From NCBI GenBank assembly GCA_937927575.1, contig CALBEE010000177.1, positions 1 to 49,750 of the forward strand: 49,750 nucleotides of DNA, given 5' to 3'. The position numbers were made by a program, and so were the translations under genes. The DNA comes from an uncultured Saprospiraceae bacterium (GTDB lineage: Bacteria; Bacteroidota; Bacteroidia; Chitinophagales; Saprospiraceae). Under the pieces are notes generated by a model, which was not told the DNA's origin, did no database searches, and worked only from the letters and a program-made list of their open reading frames with translations. Below are positions 26,028 through 34,361 of this stretch, in pieces. Position 1 is the first letter of the stretch; each line of letters begins with the position of its first letter.

Positions 26028-26058
26028 GTGACCAAAATGGTGATTATGACTCTCTTTA
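26028..26058 (+). promoter_or_regulatory. Bipartite GTGACC / TCTCT element, copy 7
   Basis: TGTGACCAAA from 26027 and GACTCTCTTTACTAAAT from 26048. The ATG of the 79-residue gene (26074) starts 15 bp after the element, again leaving no room for another promoter. It matches copy 5 very closely, including TTTAC(C/T)AAAT. Confidence 0.8.
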
Positions 26059-26073
26059 CTAAATATAGAGTAC

Positions 26074-26313
26074 ATGATCCATACAATACCATATCAGTCA
26101 GAAGATCTTTTAAGACCCAATTACTTCAAATTAAGAAGTTTGATTGACGTCTCCAGAGATATCATACATCTGACCGTTACACACAGTCATTTGGAAGACT
26201 TGACTACAGAAGATATTTACAAGAAGGTCTTGAGTATGGATGGGAATTACAGGTCGGAGATGAATAAATGGACGGATCCAGCGGTAAAAGTAAGAGTGAT
26301 CAAACAATTGTAA
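26074..26313 (+). CDS. Small soluble protein downstream of the sigma factor, unknown function
   Basis: A 79-residue protein (starts MIHTIPYQSEDLLRPNYFKL, ends VKVRVIKQL) without signal, cysteines or membrane helix; mixed helix prediction by eye (LEDLTTEDIYKKVLSM). I do not recognise a family. Its reality is supported by element copy 7 at a promoter-like distance. It lies 71 bp behind the sigma-factor gene and could modulate it, but there is no anti-sigma motif to see. Confidence 0.6.
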   Translation: MIHTIPYQSEDLLRPNYFKLRSLIDVSRDIIHLTVTHSHLEDLTTEDIYKKVLSMDGNYRSEMNKWTDPAVKVRVIKQL

Positions 26314-26532
26314 AGTCATAATATTGAAAAGGATATTAGATGTAATCAATTATCCTGAATAATAGCCGGCCGTGATTTTAAGTAGGAAAAAAGTACTAAG
26401 TAAAATATCTTTTTGAGTTCATGATATCTTCTAGTCATCCATCATAAATGTTCAGTCATTAGAATTTATTTCATCAAACATTTATTCAAATCGTGAGTTA
26501 CACAAGAAATATAGCTTGTAAATACTGACCAT

Positions 26533-27528
26533 TTGAAAGTAGATTTAAAAAAAGTGGACGATGAAAGTCTTTGTATAAGTAAGAAGAAGTACCGTAATGG
26601 GTACCGGTATTACGATGAAAAAGGTAAACATATTACTGACGAAAAATTATTGCGTAGATTCAGAAAATTGATCATCCCTCCGATGTGGTCCGAAGTATCT
26701 ATTTGTAAATGGAGCGATGGTCATATTCAAGCTACTGGTCGAGATGCTAAGGGAAGAAAACAATACATCTATCATTCCAAGTATGAGCAACATAGGCAAC
26801 AACTAAAGTTTAAGAAAATGTCAGCATTTGGCAAACAGCTTTCAGGAATTCGAAAGGTGTGTCATAGATATATAAAGGAAAAGAAATGGACCAGAGAAAA
26901 GATTTTATCGCTGATCTTACTTTTATTAGATGATACGGGTGTTAGGATAGGTAATAGGCAATATGCAAGTCGAAATGGAACTTATGGCTTGACTACTCTT
27001 CGGCGAAAACATGTGGATATTGAGAGTGGTACCGTCACCTTTAATTATCAAGGTAAAAGTAGTCAAAAGCGTATTGTGGAAGTTGATGATCCATTACTTA
27101 TCAATATGATAAAAAAAACAAGTGAACTTCCAGGTTACGAGCTATTTAGATACCAAGATGAATTAGGTAAATGGCAGACTGTGGATAGTGAAGATGTAAA
27201 TAATTGGATTCGTAAATTTATGGGTGAAAAATTTTCTAGTAAAGATTTTCGTACTTGGGTTGCAAGTAGATTGGCTATAGAGTTGTATCCAGAAGCCTTA
27301 ACCCTAAAGAGTACGGCACCAAGAAAGAAGTTTACCAATATTCTTTTACGTCTTGTAGCGGATGAATTAGGTAATACGCCAACAGTTTGCAAATCATATT
27401 ATATACACCCTAAAGTATTAGAGCGTATTTCTAACCAAAGTATTCAATGGGCAGATGCAGGAATTACTGATAATCCTACTAAGTTATCGAGTTCAGAAAA
27501 TTATCTTATGAAATTGTTGAGGTGTTAG
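26533..27528 (+). CDS. DNA topoisomerase IB (poxvirus/bacterial type)
   Basis: A 331-residue eukaryotic-like type IB topoisomerase. The N-terminal domain has LLRRFRKLIIPPMWSEV and IQATGRDAKGRKQYIYH. The catalytic domain includes DDTGVRIGN (first Arg), YGLTTLRRKHV, FNYQGKSSQKR (Lys), KDFRTWVAS (second Arg) and the nucleophile Tyr290 in KSYYIHPKV. It relaxes supercoils through a 3'-phosphotyrosine. Length is normal. The start is TTG 26533, as no nearby ATG gives a full N-terminal domain and an in-frame stop lies at 26512. A monocistronic context is likely. Confidence 0.93.
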   Translation: MKVDLKKVDDESLCISKKKYRNGYRYYDEKGKHITDEKLLRRFRKLIIPPMWSEVSICKWSDGHIQATGRDAKGRKQYIYHSKYEQHRQQLKFKKMSAFGKQLSGIRKVCHRYIKEKKWTREKILSLILLLLDDTGVRIGNRQYASRNGTYGLTTLRRKHVDIESGTVTFNYQGKSSQKRIVEVDDPLLINMIKKTSELPGYELFRYQDELGKWQTVDSEDVNNWIRKFMGEKFSSKDFRTWVASRLAIELYPEALTLKSTAPRKKFTNILLRLVADELGNTPTVCKSYYIHPKVLERISNQSIQWADAGITDNPTKLSSSENYLMKLLRC

Positions 27529-27765
27529 TTTTAATGAATATTGAATTAAGGATCTTGAAGTCATTGTAACATTGTTTTGATTCTTTTTTGATTTGATATC
27601 AAGTAACTCAGCTGGAGTATATGTATCGCATGATGCTGTATATGGATATTATCAGCTGATCTATTGGAAAGCTCGATACATCTGCGCATCTTGTCGATCT
27701 TTAATAATTACCTAGGTAGACCACTAGACCATTTCTAACTCAGTACTAACACTTAAACGCTAATC

Positions 27766-28407
27766 ATGAATAGAGATAAAGAAGAGAAAAAAAAGTCCAA
27801 ATTAATGGATAAAGCACTTATGTCTGAAATGGGTGTTGACAAGGCAGAATTGAAAAAATTAAAGAAAAAATTGTTGAAAGCGGAAGCGAAACCAGAGCGA
27901 GGTATAGAAACTTGGTTTCGGCTAGCTTCCAAGAATTTATATGCGAGATTGCAAATTGTGGATACGAAAGCCAATATTCTTATTACCGCTAATGCAATCA
28001 TTATTTCGATGGTATTAGGTACTTTGTACACAAGATTAGATGATGATCCACATCTAATCTTTGCAGTGGGAGGTCTTGTAATTACTAATGTATTGTCTAT
28101 AAGTTTTGCCATTTTAGCCACTATTCCAAAATCCTGGGAAAAGAAAAGTGGAATCGTCGACTTAGATTCAGTCGATTTGATGACGTTTGAAGATTTTAGT
28201 GATATGAAACTTGCAGACTATTCTGAATCTGTTATGCGGACTATGTCGGACGGTAAGACTTTATATCCAAGTATTATAAAAGACATATATGAACTTGGTG
28301 TTAAGCTTTCTAAGAAATATAGATTGATTCGAATCTCATATTTAATATTTCTCTATGGTATTATTATTTCGATAATTCTATTCGGAGCTTGTCATTTATT
28401 ATTCTAA
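27766..28407 (+). CDS. PycTM/DUF5706-like membrane protein
   Basis: A 213-residue protein: a very basic N-terminal coiled region (1-45), then ARLQIVDTKANILITANAII leading into membrane helix 1 (about 70-90), helix 2 (about 97-119), a cytoplasmic segment (LDSVDLMTFEDFSDMKLADY) and helix 3 (about 190-212). The D-x-KAN-I-L-x-T-A-N pattern before the first helix is typical of the PycTM/DUF5706 family, known from Pycsar antiphage effectors and wider Bacteroidota membrane proteins. No nucleotide cyclase is adjacent, so a defence role is unproven. A hairpin overlaps its stop codon. Confidence 0.7.
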   Translation: MNRDKEEKKKSKLMDKALMSEMGVDKAELKKLKKKLLKAEAKPERGIETWFRLASKNLYARLQIVDTKANILITANAIIISMVLGTLYTRLDDDPHLIFAVGGLVITNVLSISFAILATIPKSWEKKSGIVDLDSVDLMTFEDFSDMKLADYSESVMRTMSDGKTLYPSIIKDIYELGVKLSKKYRLIRISYLIFLYGIIISIILFGACHLLF

Positions 28408-28419
28408 TGCTAGAATAAT
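28398..28419 (+). terminator. Hairpin overlapping the PycTM-like stop codon
   Basis: A perfect 9-bp stem ATTATTCTA / TAGAATAAT with 4-nt loop ATGC. It is AT-rich with only a weak T-rich stretch further on, so it is a weak terminator at best. Confidence 0.4.
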
Positions 28420-28695
28420 TTCAGGGATTACTATTCTGTAAGTATAGTATTTCTTTTTCAACAAGGATATAACTTGATACAAGTTGTTGATAAAAGCTCT
28501 TATTAAATTCTTACATATTCGAAGCATATCCATCTTCTTATTGTCATAAAAGATAGACATAATGTTAGGGTCTGGACAATTAAATCGAATTGGATTCAAA
28601 TTAAGGAGATTGTCTACGAGTTTGACTACTTTTTATTTTTTAATCTAATTGTGCGTTAATCCGCAATTCAAACTAACCAGTCAGAATATAAACAT

Positions 28696-30111
28696 ATGCA
28701 GGAAATATTATTTTATGGAGCTGATTGGTGTAGTGATTGCCGTAGAGCAAAATCCTATTTGAATGCTAATAATGTCAAATACACTTTTATCGATGTTGAT
28801 TTAGATCAAAAAGCAACTGATTTGGTTCAAAAGATCAATAATGGAAAGAGAATTATTCCAACACTTATAATTGATAATGATCCATTGACTAATCCTTCAA
28901 ATGATGTTCTAGCCAATGTTTTAGGACTAAATGAAGATGTTGGAAAAGTAGTTGTCTATGGTGCAGATTGGTGTCCAGATTGTCGAAGAGCTAAATCGTA
29001 TTTGCAAGATAATTATATCAATTTTCAATTTGTAGATGTTGATCAACATGAATGGGCCACGGCAAAAGTTGAAGCAATTAACAAGGGGAAAAGAATTATT
29101 CCTACAATCTTTATCAATGATAAATCATTCACCAATCCTAGTAATGCTGTTTTAAGAGATGCATTGGCCTTGGATGAAGAAAAATCTACTACGCTATACG
29201 ATACGATTATTGTTGGTGCAGGTGCCGCAGGTTTGACAACATCCATATATGCTCAAAGAGATAGATTTAATAGTCTTATCATTGAGAAAAAAAATATAGG
29301 AGGCAATACTTATTTAACAAGTAAAATCGAAAATTATCCAGGTTTTACTAAAATATCAGGCCCCAAACTTATGGATAAAATGGCTGAGCAAGCCATTACT
29401 TATGGCGCGGAGATTAAAACAGGTGTTGATTTGCAATCTATTTCTAAGTCTTCCAATTGTTTTGAGCTTGAGACTAATATGGGTAAATATAAAGCGCGGT
29501 CTGTAGTTCTTGCCGTCGGTTCTACTTATCGGAAATTAAATATACCAGGAGAAGATGAAATGATAGGCGCGGGCATTCATTTCTGCGCTACGTGTGATGG
29601 GGCTTTTTATAGAGAAAAAGAAATATTAGTTATAGGAGGAGGTAATTCAGCGTTAGAAGAAGGTATTTTTCTCGCTGGGTTTTGCAAAAAAGTAACCATC
29701 GTTAATAGAAATAACGAATTTAAGGCTTCGACCACTTATGTTGATAAATTGAGTTCGATAGAAAATATAGTAGTGCTTCATAATAAGATCTCTAAGAAAT
29801 TTATTGGTGATGATAAGGGATTGTTTCATTCGCTGATGGTCGAAGATTCTGAAAGTGGCGAGGAAAGTGAGTTGAATGCTGATGGTGTATTCATATTTAT
29901 AGGTTTGATTCCAAATACTAAAAGCTTCGATAAGTTTATAGCCTTAAATGATCAGGGCTTTATACAAACAACCGGTATGGGTCAGACTAGTGTAAAAGGC
30001 ATATTCGCTGCAGGTGATTGTAGGGAAGGAGCTATTGCACAAGTTGCAGCTGCTACAGGGGAGGGTGTGCTTGCTAGTTACGGCTTAAAGGCATTTCTTA
30101 AAAGTCATTAG
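28696..30111 (+). CDS. Tandem glutaredoxin-like domains fused to thioredoxin-reductase-like flavoenzyme
   Basis: A 471-residue fusion. Two glutaredoxin-like domains (about 2-78 and 84-160) carry WCSDC (C12/C15) and WCPDC (C93/C96) and the cis-Pro segment RIIPT in each. A thioredoxin-reductase-like unit follows: FAD motif VGAGAAGL (173-180), redox pair CATC (297-300), NADPH motif GGGNSALEEG (314-323) and the C-terminal FAD segment GDCREGAIAQVAAATGEG. It probably passes electrons from NADPH through FAD and CATC to the attached glutaredoxins. Single Grx-TrxR fusions are known; the doubled Grx looks like an internal duplication. A 78-bp gap separates it from the cNMP-binding protein. Confidence 0.9.
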   Translation: MQEILFYGADWCSDCRRAKSYLNANNVKYTFIDVDLDQKATDLVQKINNGKRIIPTLIIDNDPLTNPSNDVLANVLGLNEDVGKVVVYGADWCPDCRRAKSYLQDNYINFQFVDVDQHEWATAKVEAINKGKRIIPTIFINDKSFTNPSNAVLRDALALDEEKSTTLYDTIIVGAGAAGLTTSIYAQRDRFNSLIIEKKNIGGNTYLTSKIENYPGFTKISGPKLMDKMAEQAITYGAEIKTGVDLQSISKSSNCFELETNMGKYKARSVVLAVGSTYRKLNIPGEDEMIGAGIHFCATCDGAFYREKEILVIGGGNSALEEGIFLAGFCKKVTIVNRNNEFKASTTYVDKLSSIENIVVLHNKISKKFIGDDKGLFHSLMVEDSESGEESELNADGVFIFIGLIPNTKSFDKFIALNDQGFIQTTGMGQTSVKGIFAAGDCREGAIAQVAAATGEGVLASYGLKAFLKSH

Positions 30112-30190
30112 ATTTCATTTCTAAATATAGTACAGAATTAAAGATGCGTAAAATTAGCTTGAGTTTTTTGATTAATAGTAATCCTTTTAA

Positions 30191-31102
30191 ATGAGTAACA
30201 ATCAAATGATATCCAATAAGGAAATGATAGCAGCCATTTCTAGTCATGAAGTTTTTCAAGATTTGGGTGATGACGCATTATTACAGTTAGAGGAGGTGGC
30301 AGAATTGAAGATTTTCAAAAAAAATGAAATTCTATTCGAAATCGGAGATTTGCCAAATTTTATTTTTTATTTACTCAGCGGTTCGTTAACGCTTCAATTT
30401 CCTGATAAGTCTAAATTAAATTTGGAGGCAGGAGAATTAATTGGTGAGATTGGTCTATTAAATGGTGATTTTAGATTGGGAAGGCTAGTGGCTAATTCGG
30501 ATTGCCAACTTATATCTTTGTGTGGTGATAAAATGTTTGATCCTGACTATATTTCTTCTATTACAAGTCTTACTATTTTACGTAGACTAGGTAAGCGAGT
30601 CACGAATTATTTGAAGTCTCTTCAGCAGACATCTACTCTAGAGGTTATTGAATCAGGTGAAAATGAATATGTAGAATTTAAATCTACTATGCGATGGAAT
30701 ATTATTGCTGAAAAAAAGGACAAAAGGATTACTCATTCTATTTTGAAAACTATTGCAGCTTTTTTAAATTCTAATGGTGGAATTTTAATGGTGGGAGTAG
30801 ATGACAAGGGAGAGGTTTTAGGATTGAAAGAAGATCGCTTCGAAAATGATGACAAAATGCTTTTGTTTATCACCAATAATATTAAGTCTCATTTAGGGAC
30901 ATTGCATTTAAGTAATATACATTTCTGTATAGAAGAATTGAAGGGCTTATCGATCTTGCGCGTAGATATTGAAGCAGGTGATGTTCCCTGTTATGTTGAA
31001 TATGATAATAGCGAGTATTTTTATTTAAGAACAGGTCCAGCTACGACAGAATTGAGCGTAAGTAAAGTGTATGCATACGTAAATAAGCGATTCTATAATT
31101 AA
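30191..31102 (+). CDS. cNMP-binding domain fused to AlbA_2/Schlafen-like domain
   Basis: A 303-residue protein. Residues 15-135 are a cyclic-nucleotide-binding domain; the phosphate-binding cassette GELIGEIGLLNGDFR keeps Glu86 and an Arg at 95, but the usual Arg-Ala/Ser-Ala pattern is altered (RLGRLV). Residues 155-290 are an AlbA_2-type putative nucleic-acid-binding domain: ENEYVEFKST, ILKTIAAFLNSNGGILMVGV and YFYLRTGPATTEL. This pairing suggests a ligand-gated nucleic-acid-binding or regulatory protein. It follows the thioredoxin-reductase fusion, and together they resemble the Crp-like/TrxR pairs annotated in other bacteria. The ligand is unknown. Confidence 0.82.
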   Translation: MSNNQMISNKEMIAAISSHEVFQDLGDDALLQLEEVAELKIFKKNEILFEIGDLPNFIFYLLSGSLTLQFPDKSKLNLEAGELIGEIGLLNGDFRLGRLVANSDCQLISLCGDKMFDPDYISSITSLTILRRLGKRVTNYLKSLQQTSTLEVIESGENEYVEFKSTMRWNIIAEKKDKRITHSILKTIAAFLNSNGGILMVGVDDKGEVLGLKEDRFENDDKMLLFITNNIKSHLGTLHLSNIHFCIEELKGLSILRVDIEAGDVPCYVEYDNSEYFYLRTGPATTELSVSKVYAYVNKRFYN

Positions 31103-31179
31103 GTGGACATAACTTATAATATAATACTTTGAATATACTTTTAAAGTAGTTTAATCATTCTAATAATTTGTAACCAATT

Positions 31180-31569
31180 ATGAAGCTATTTATATTTTAC
31201 CTGATTTTAGGCGTTTTAATTCTAGTTTTATATGGTTCCTTTAAGATATCACTTATAGATTTTGATCAAAAAAATGTTTGCCCAAAGTTGTTGTCGATAC
31301 CAGTATGCTATATTATTTCACTTACTTTTTTATTGGTGATCATTTCACATCTTAATGTTAATGGGTCTTATAGTAATTTTTGGTATTATATATTTTTGGC
31401 CATTCCTTTTATTATGGCATTAACGGGTACACTAAATGAATTGTCAGGTAATATTGTATGTCCTCGGACAGCCGGTGGAACGCCTATGTGTTATATCAGT
31501 TTAGGATTTTGTATTTCACTTTTTGTTTTAAAGTTAATAGAACAAAGGCTTAAAATAAGACCTATTTAG
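31180..31569 (+). CDS. Small membrane protein with two CP...CY repeats
   Basis: A 129-residue protein with about four membrane helices. Two similar motifs lie in its two halves: VCPKLLSIPVCYI (C34, C43) and VCPRTAGGTPMCYI (C94, C104), each followed by a hydrophobic helix. This shows an internal duplication with paired cysteines that may form disulfides or bind a cofactor at the membrane face. I do not recognise the family name. It lies 15 bp upstream of another membrane protein gene. Confidence 0.75.
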   Translation: MKLFIFYLILGVLILVLYGSFKISLIDFDQKNVCPKLLSIPVCYIISLTFLLVIISHLNVNGSYSNFWYYIFLAIPFIMALTGTLNELSGNIVCPRTAGGTPMCYISLGFCISLFVLKLIEQRLKIRPI

Positions 31570-31584
31570 GGAATCAAATCTATT

Positions 31585-32232
31585 ATGAAAAATATATCAT
31601 CCAGAGTACTTTTATTAATTGGACTTTCGGCTACTATTATAGTAGGTGCGGGTGAGTACATGTTACATTTTTTACCTGATGGTCCTGGTGGAGAAATTTC
31701 TATGTTGTTAGATGTTCCATTGGATAGAGCGAGTATAGGACATTTCTTTGTAGTTTTTGGTACGCCACTTTATTATGCTGGATATTTCGGACTAATGAAA
31801 TTTTTCTATAGAAATAACAGCAAATTGGCACTAACGCTCTTGATTTTAGGTGTGTTATCTCTTTCTATAGGTGGAGTATGGGTCTCTTCTAGATACTTTG
31901 CTGCTGAAGTTTTGCAACGAAGTGTAGGAACGCCGGATTATGCGTTTTATTTGCAGTCTTATCAAGATCATTATCAAATTTTAGTTTGGGCGTTACGAAT
32001 TTTTATCGCTGCGGTATCTATAATTTATGCTATTTTGATAATTACTAATAAGCAAGGTATTCCTAAGTGGTTAGCTATTTTTAATCCAGTAGTGTTATTG
32101 ATAATCATTTTTTCAACATTATCATGGTTTCACGAATTGGGCATTCATATAGCACCCATAGCTATGAATGTGGCACATTTTATTTTCTTTACTCTAATTC
32201 TACTTTTCTTTAGAAAACAAACAATAAAGTAG
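31585..32232 (+). CDS. DUF6796-like polytopic membrane protein
   Basis: A 215-residue protein with about six hydrophobic helices (for example 7-27, 50-70, 80-105, 132-152, 160-180, 188-208). The GEYMLHFLPDGPGG and HFFVVFGTPLYYAGYFGL segments match my memory of an uncharacterised Bacteroidota membrane family (DUF6796). It starts 15 bp after the previous membrane protein and ends 38 bp before the VCBS-repeat gene, so the three are probably one unit. Function is unknown. Confidence 0.75.
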   Translation: MKNISSRVLLLIGLSATIIVGAGEYMLHFLPDGPGGEISMLLDVPLDRASIGHFFVVFGTPLYYAGYFGLMKFFYRNNSKLALTLLILGVLSLSIGGVWVSSRYFAAEVLQRSVGTPDYAFYLQSYQDHYQILVWALRIFIAAVSIIYAILIITNKQGIPKWLAIFNPVVLLIIIFSTLSWFHELGIHIAPIAMNVAHFIFFTLILLFFRKQTIK

Positions 32233-32270
32233 AACAATCTAATTATTCATACTGACCTTAAACTTTATCT

Positions 32271-33956
32271 ATGAAAAAAATATTAATCGGATTCTCAACT
32301 ATAATTTTACTATTGGTCATTGCACTATTATTTTTCTTTAAAAAAGATTCTAGTAATCCTTATGAACGGACGACATGGGGAAAATTATCAGCGGTTTGTG
32401 AAGTAGAAGAGCTACCTAATGAAGATTTTGGAAAAGGTGAGTTTCATGCTTGTGATTATACTGTACCTAAAGAGGAAATTCCTGTATTTAAGTCAGTTGA
32501 CTTTCCTTTTAATAATGTTTTTGACAATCAAAAGTCTTTACCTCTTATGGCTTCTGCCATGATAGACATCGATAATGATGGTGTCGATGAGGTCTTTGTT
32601 AGCGGTGGGGTTACTCAACAAGATGCTATTTTCAAGTATGACGATGGAAAATTTGTTGATATAACTTCAAAAATTAAATTTCCTAAGAAACCAATAAATA
32701 CTACTACTTATGGTGCGGCATCTTTTGATTTGGATAATAATGGAATGACAGATTTATTGTTGACAGGTGATTATGGCGTGCTTTGGGTAAAAAATAATGG
32801 AGATTCATTTTCTAGTGATATTATTGAAGTACCATTCAACGATAAATCTGTTCCTGCCTCTGTTACAGTTGGGGATGTCAATAAGGATGGACATGCGGAT
32901 TTATTTGTAAGTAGCTATATCAAGTTAGATGAAATGCAAGGACAAACCATCTTTAAGGATTTTAACTATGGAGGCTCTAGTTTATTATTACTAAATAATG
33001 GAGATGGTAGTTTTAAAGATGTTACTGCACAGTTTGGTTTGGAGTATGTGCACAATACGTTTATGGCTGTGATGGTGGATGTCGATAATGATAGTTATTT
33101 GGATTTAGTGGTGGCGTATGATACTGGTGAGGCACGAACATATAAAAATAATAATGGTGCAGGTTTTACAATGATGCCCAATCCTACTACGGGTAAATAT
33201 GCTTATCCGATGGGTATAGCAGTAGGTGACTATAATAATGATGGATTAATGGATTTCTTTTTCTCTAATACAGGATCTTCAGTTCCTACTTTTTTAGCTA
33301 GAGGTGACCTTGCAGAGGATGATGTATTTAATTCAGATTGGATTCTGTTTAGGAATGATGGTGATTTTCAATTTACGGATGTTGCTAAAGAAACTAAAGT
33401 GGCAAGCTTTGAATTTTCTTGGGGTGCTATATTTGAAGATTTTAATTTAGACGGACGTCAGGATTTAGTGGTAGCCGAAAATTATGTGGATTTTCCGCCC
33501 CATAAGTTATTCAAATTACCCGGAAGATTTTTGGTGCAAAGATCAAATGGAACATTTGCAGCTGTAGAAGATCAAGCGAATGCAGTAAATAAAAATTATG
33601 CAATCACTCCTTTATCAAGTGATTTTAATCAAGATGGTTATCCTGATATGATTTATGCAAACCTTGATGGTGATGTTAAAGCTTTAATCAATAATGGTGG
33701 TGAAGCTCAATTCATTTCATTTCGTTTTGAAGAGAATGTTAAAAATGTCGGAGCTAGAGTCGTAGTAACAAAGCAGGATGATTCTATACTGTCTGATACC
33801 TATATTATAGGAGAAGGCCTGGCCAGTGATCAAACTTCTACAGTTACCTTTGGATTGGGCTCAGAGACATCGGTTAAATCATTTACTATATACTTTGTTG
33901 ATGATACCTCTATTACGATGGATAATCCTAATATTAATATGGTACACAAAATATAA
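32271..33956 (+). CDS. VCBS/FG-GAP repeat protein with N-terminal membrane anchor
   Basis: A 561-residue protein. One N-terminal hydrophobic segment (ILIGFSTIILLLVIALLFFF) ends in FKKD and looks like an uncleaved anchor or a signal peptide. At least seven FG-GAP/VCBS repeats each carry a calcium-loop-like motif: DIDNDGVDE, DLDNNGMTD, DVNKDGHAD, DVDNDSYLD, DYNNDGLMD, DFNLDGRQD and DFNQDGYPD. These build a seven-bladed beta-propeller similar to CRTAC1. The C-terminal 90 residues resemble an ASPIC/UnbV domain. Extracytoplasmic location is expected and the ligand unknown. Confidence 0.88.
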   Translation: MKKILIGFSTIILLLVIALLFFFKKDSSNPYERTTWGKLSAVCEVEELPNEDFGKGEFHACDYTVPKEEIPVFKSVDFPFNNVFDNQKSLPLMASAMIDIDNDGVDEVFVSGGVTQQDAIFKYDDGKFVDITSKIKFPKKPINTTTYGAASFDLDNNGMTDLLLTGDYGVLWVKNNGDSFSSDIIEVPFNDKSVPASVTVGDVNKDGHADLFVSSYIKLDEMQGQTIFKDFNYGGSSLLLLNNGDGSFKDVTAQFGLEYVHNTFMAVMVDVDNDSYLDLVVAYDTGEARTYKNNNGAGFTMMPNPTTGKYAYPMGIAVGDYNNDGLMDFFFSNTGSSVPTFLARGDLAEDDVFNSDWILFRNDGDFQFTDVAKETKVASFEFSWGAIFEDFNLDGRQDLVVAENYVDFPPHKLFKLPGRFLVQRSNGTFAAVEDQANAVNKNYAITPLSSDFNQDGYPDMIYANLDGDVKALINNGGEAQFISFRFEENVKNVGARVVVTKQDDSILSDTYIIGEGLASDQTSTVTFGLGSETSVKSFTIYFVDDTSITMDNPNINMVHKI

Positions 33957-34361
33957 TATTTCAATATTTAAGGGTATTAGTTCATTTTATCTATAAATGT
34001 GGCAGCCGATTCAATGTAAACTCTAATTAAGATAAAGTAGATGCCTTAGTTCAACATTTGTAATACCGACTTTAATCCTATTTCATATTGCTTAAGAAAA
34101 CCTCATTAATTTTATTTAGCATATCATCAGTTACTTTGCTGCGAGCTTATTTATTATTTATCAAAGTATGAGTAGTTATTAGACGCTTTAAGGGATATAA
34201 TCATCTTAATTTAATTAGAATGATCTATCTCTCATGGATGTAATGATAAGAGAAATAATGTAGTATATTAGGTGGTTGAGAAGTCTATATTTTGGAATCT
34301 CATATTAGATAGGAATACTTGTTTTTAAAATATAAGTTTACATTATACTCAATATCACAGG
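33957..34361 (+). other. Intergenic stretch before the Rieske/glutamate-synthase fusion
   Basis: About 400 AT-rich bp with stop codons in all frames. No gene, strong hairpin or copy of the GTGACC element is seen. The promoter of the downstream gene probably lies in its last 100 bp, but I cannot place it. Confidence 0.5.

Noticed and set aside
28399-28599. 66-codon minus-strand open frame between the PycTM-like and Grx-TrxR genes
   Set aside because: AT-rich composition, no domain and no promoter element; it probably arises by chance.
27766-31102. A complete Pycsar or CBASS antiphage system
   Set aside because: A PycTM-like protein and a cNMP-binding protein are present, but no cyclase or nucleotidyltransferase gene is found and topoisomerase and redox genes interrupt the region.
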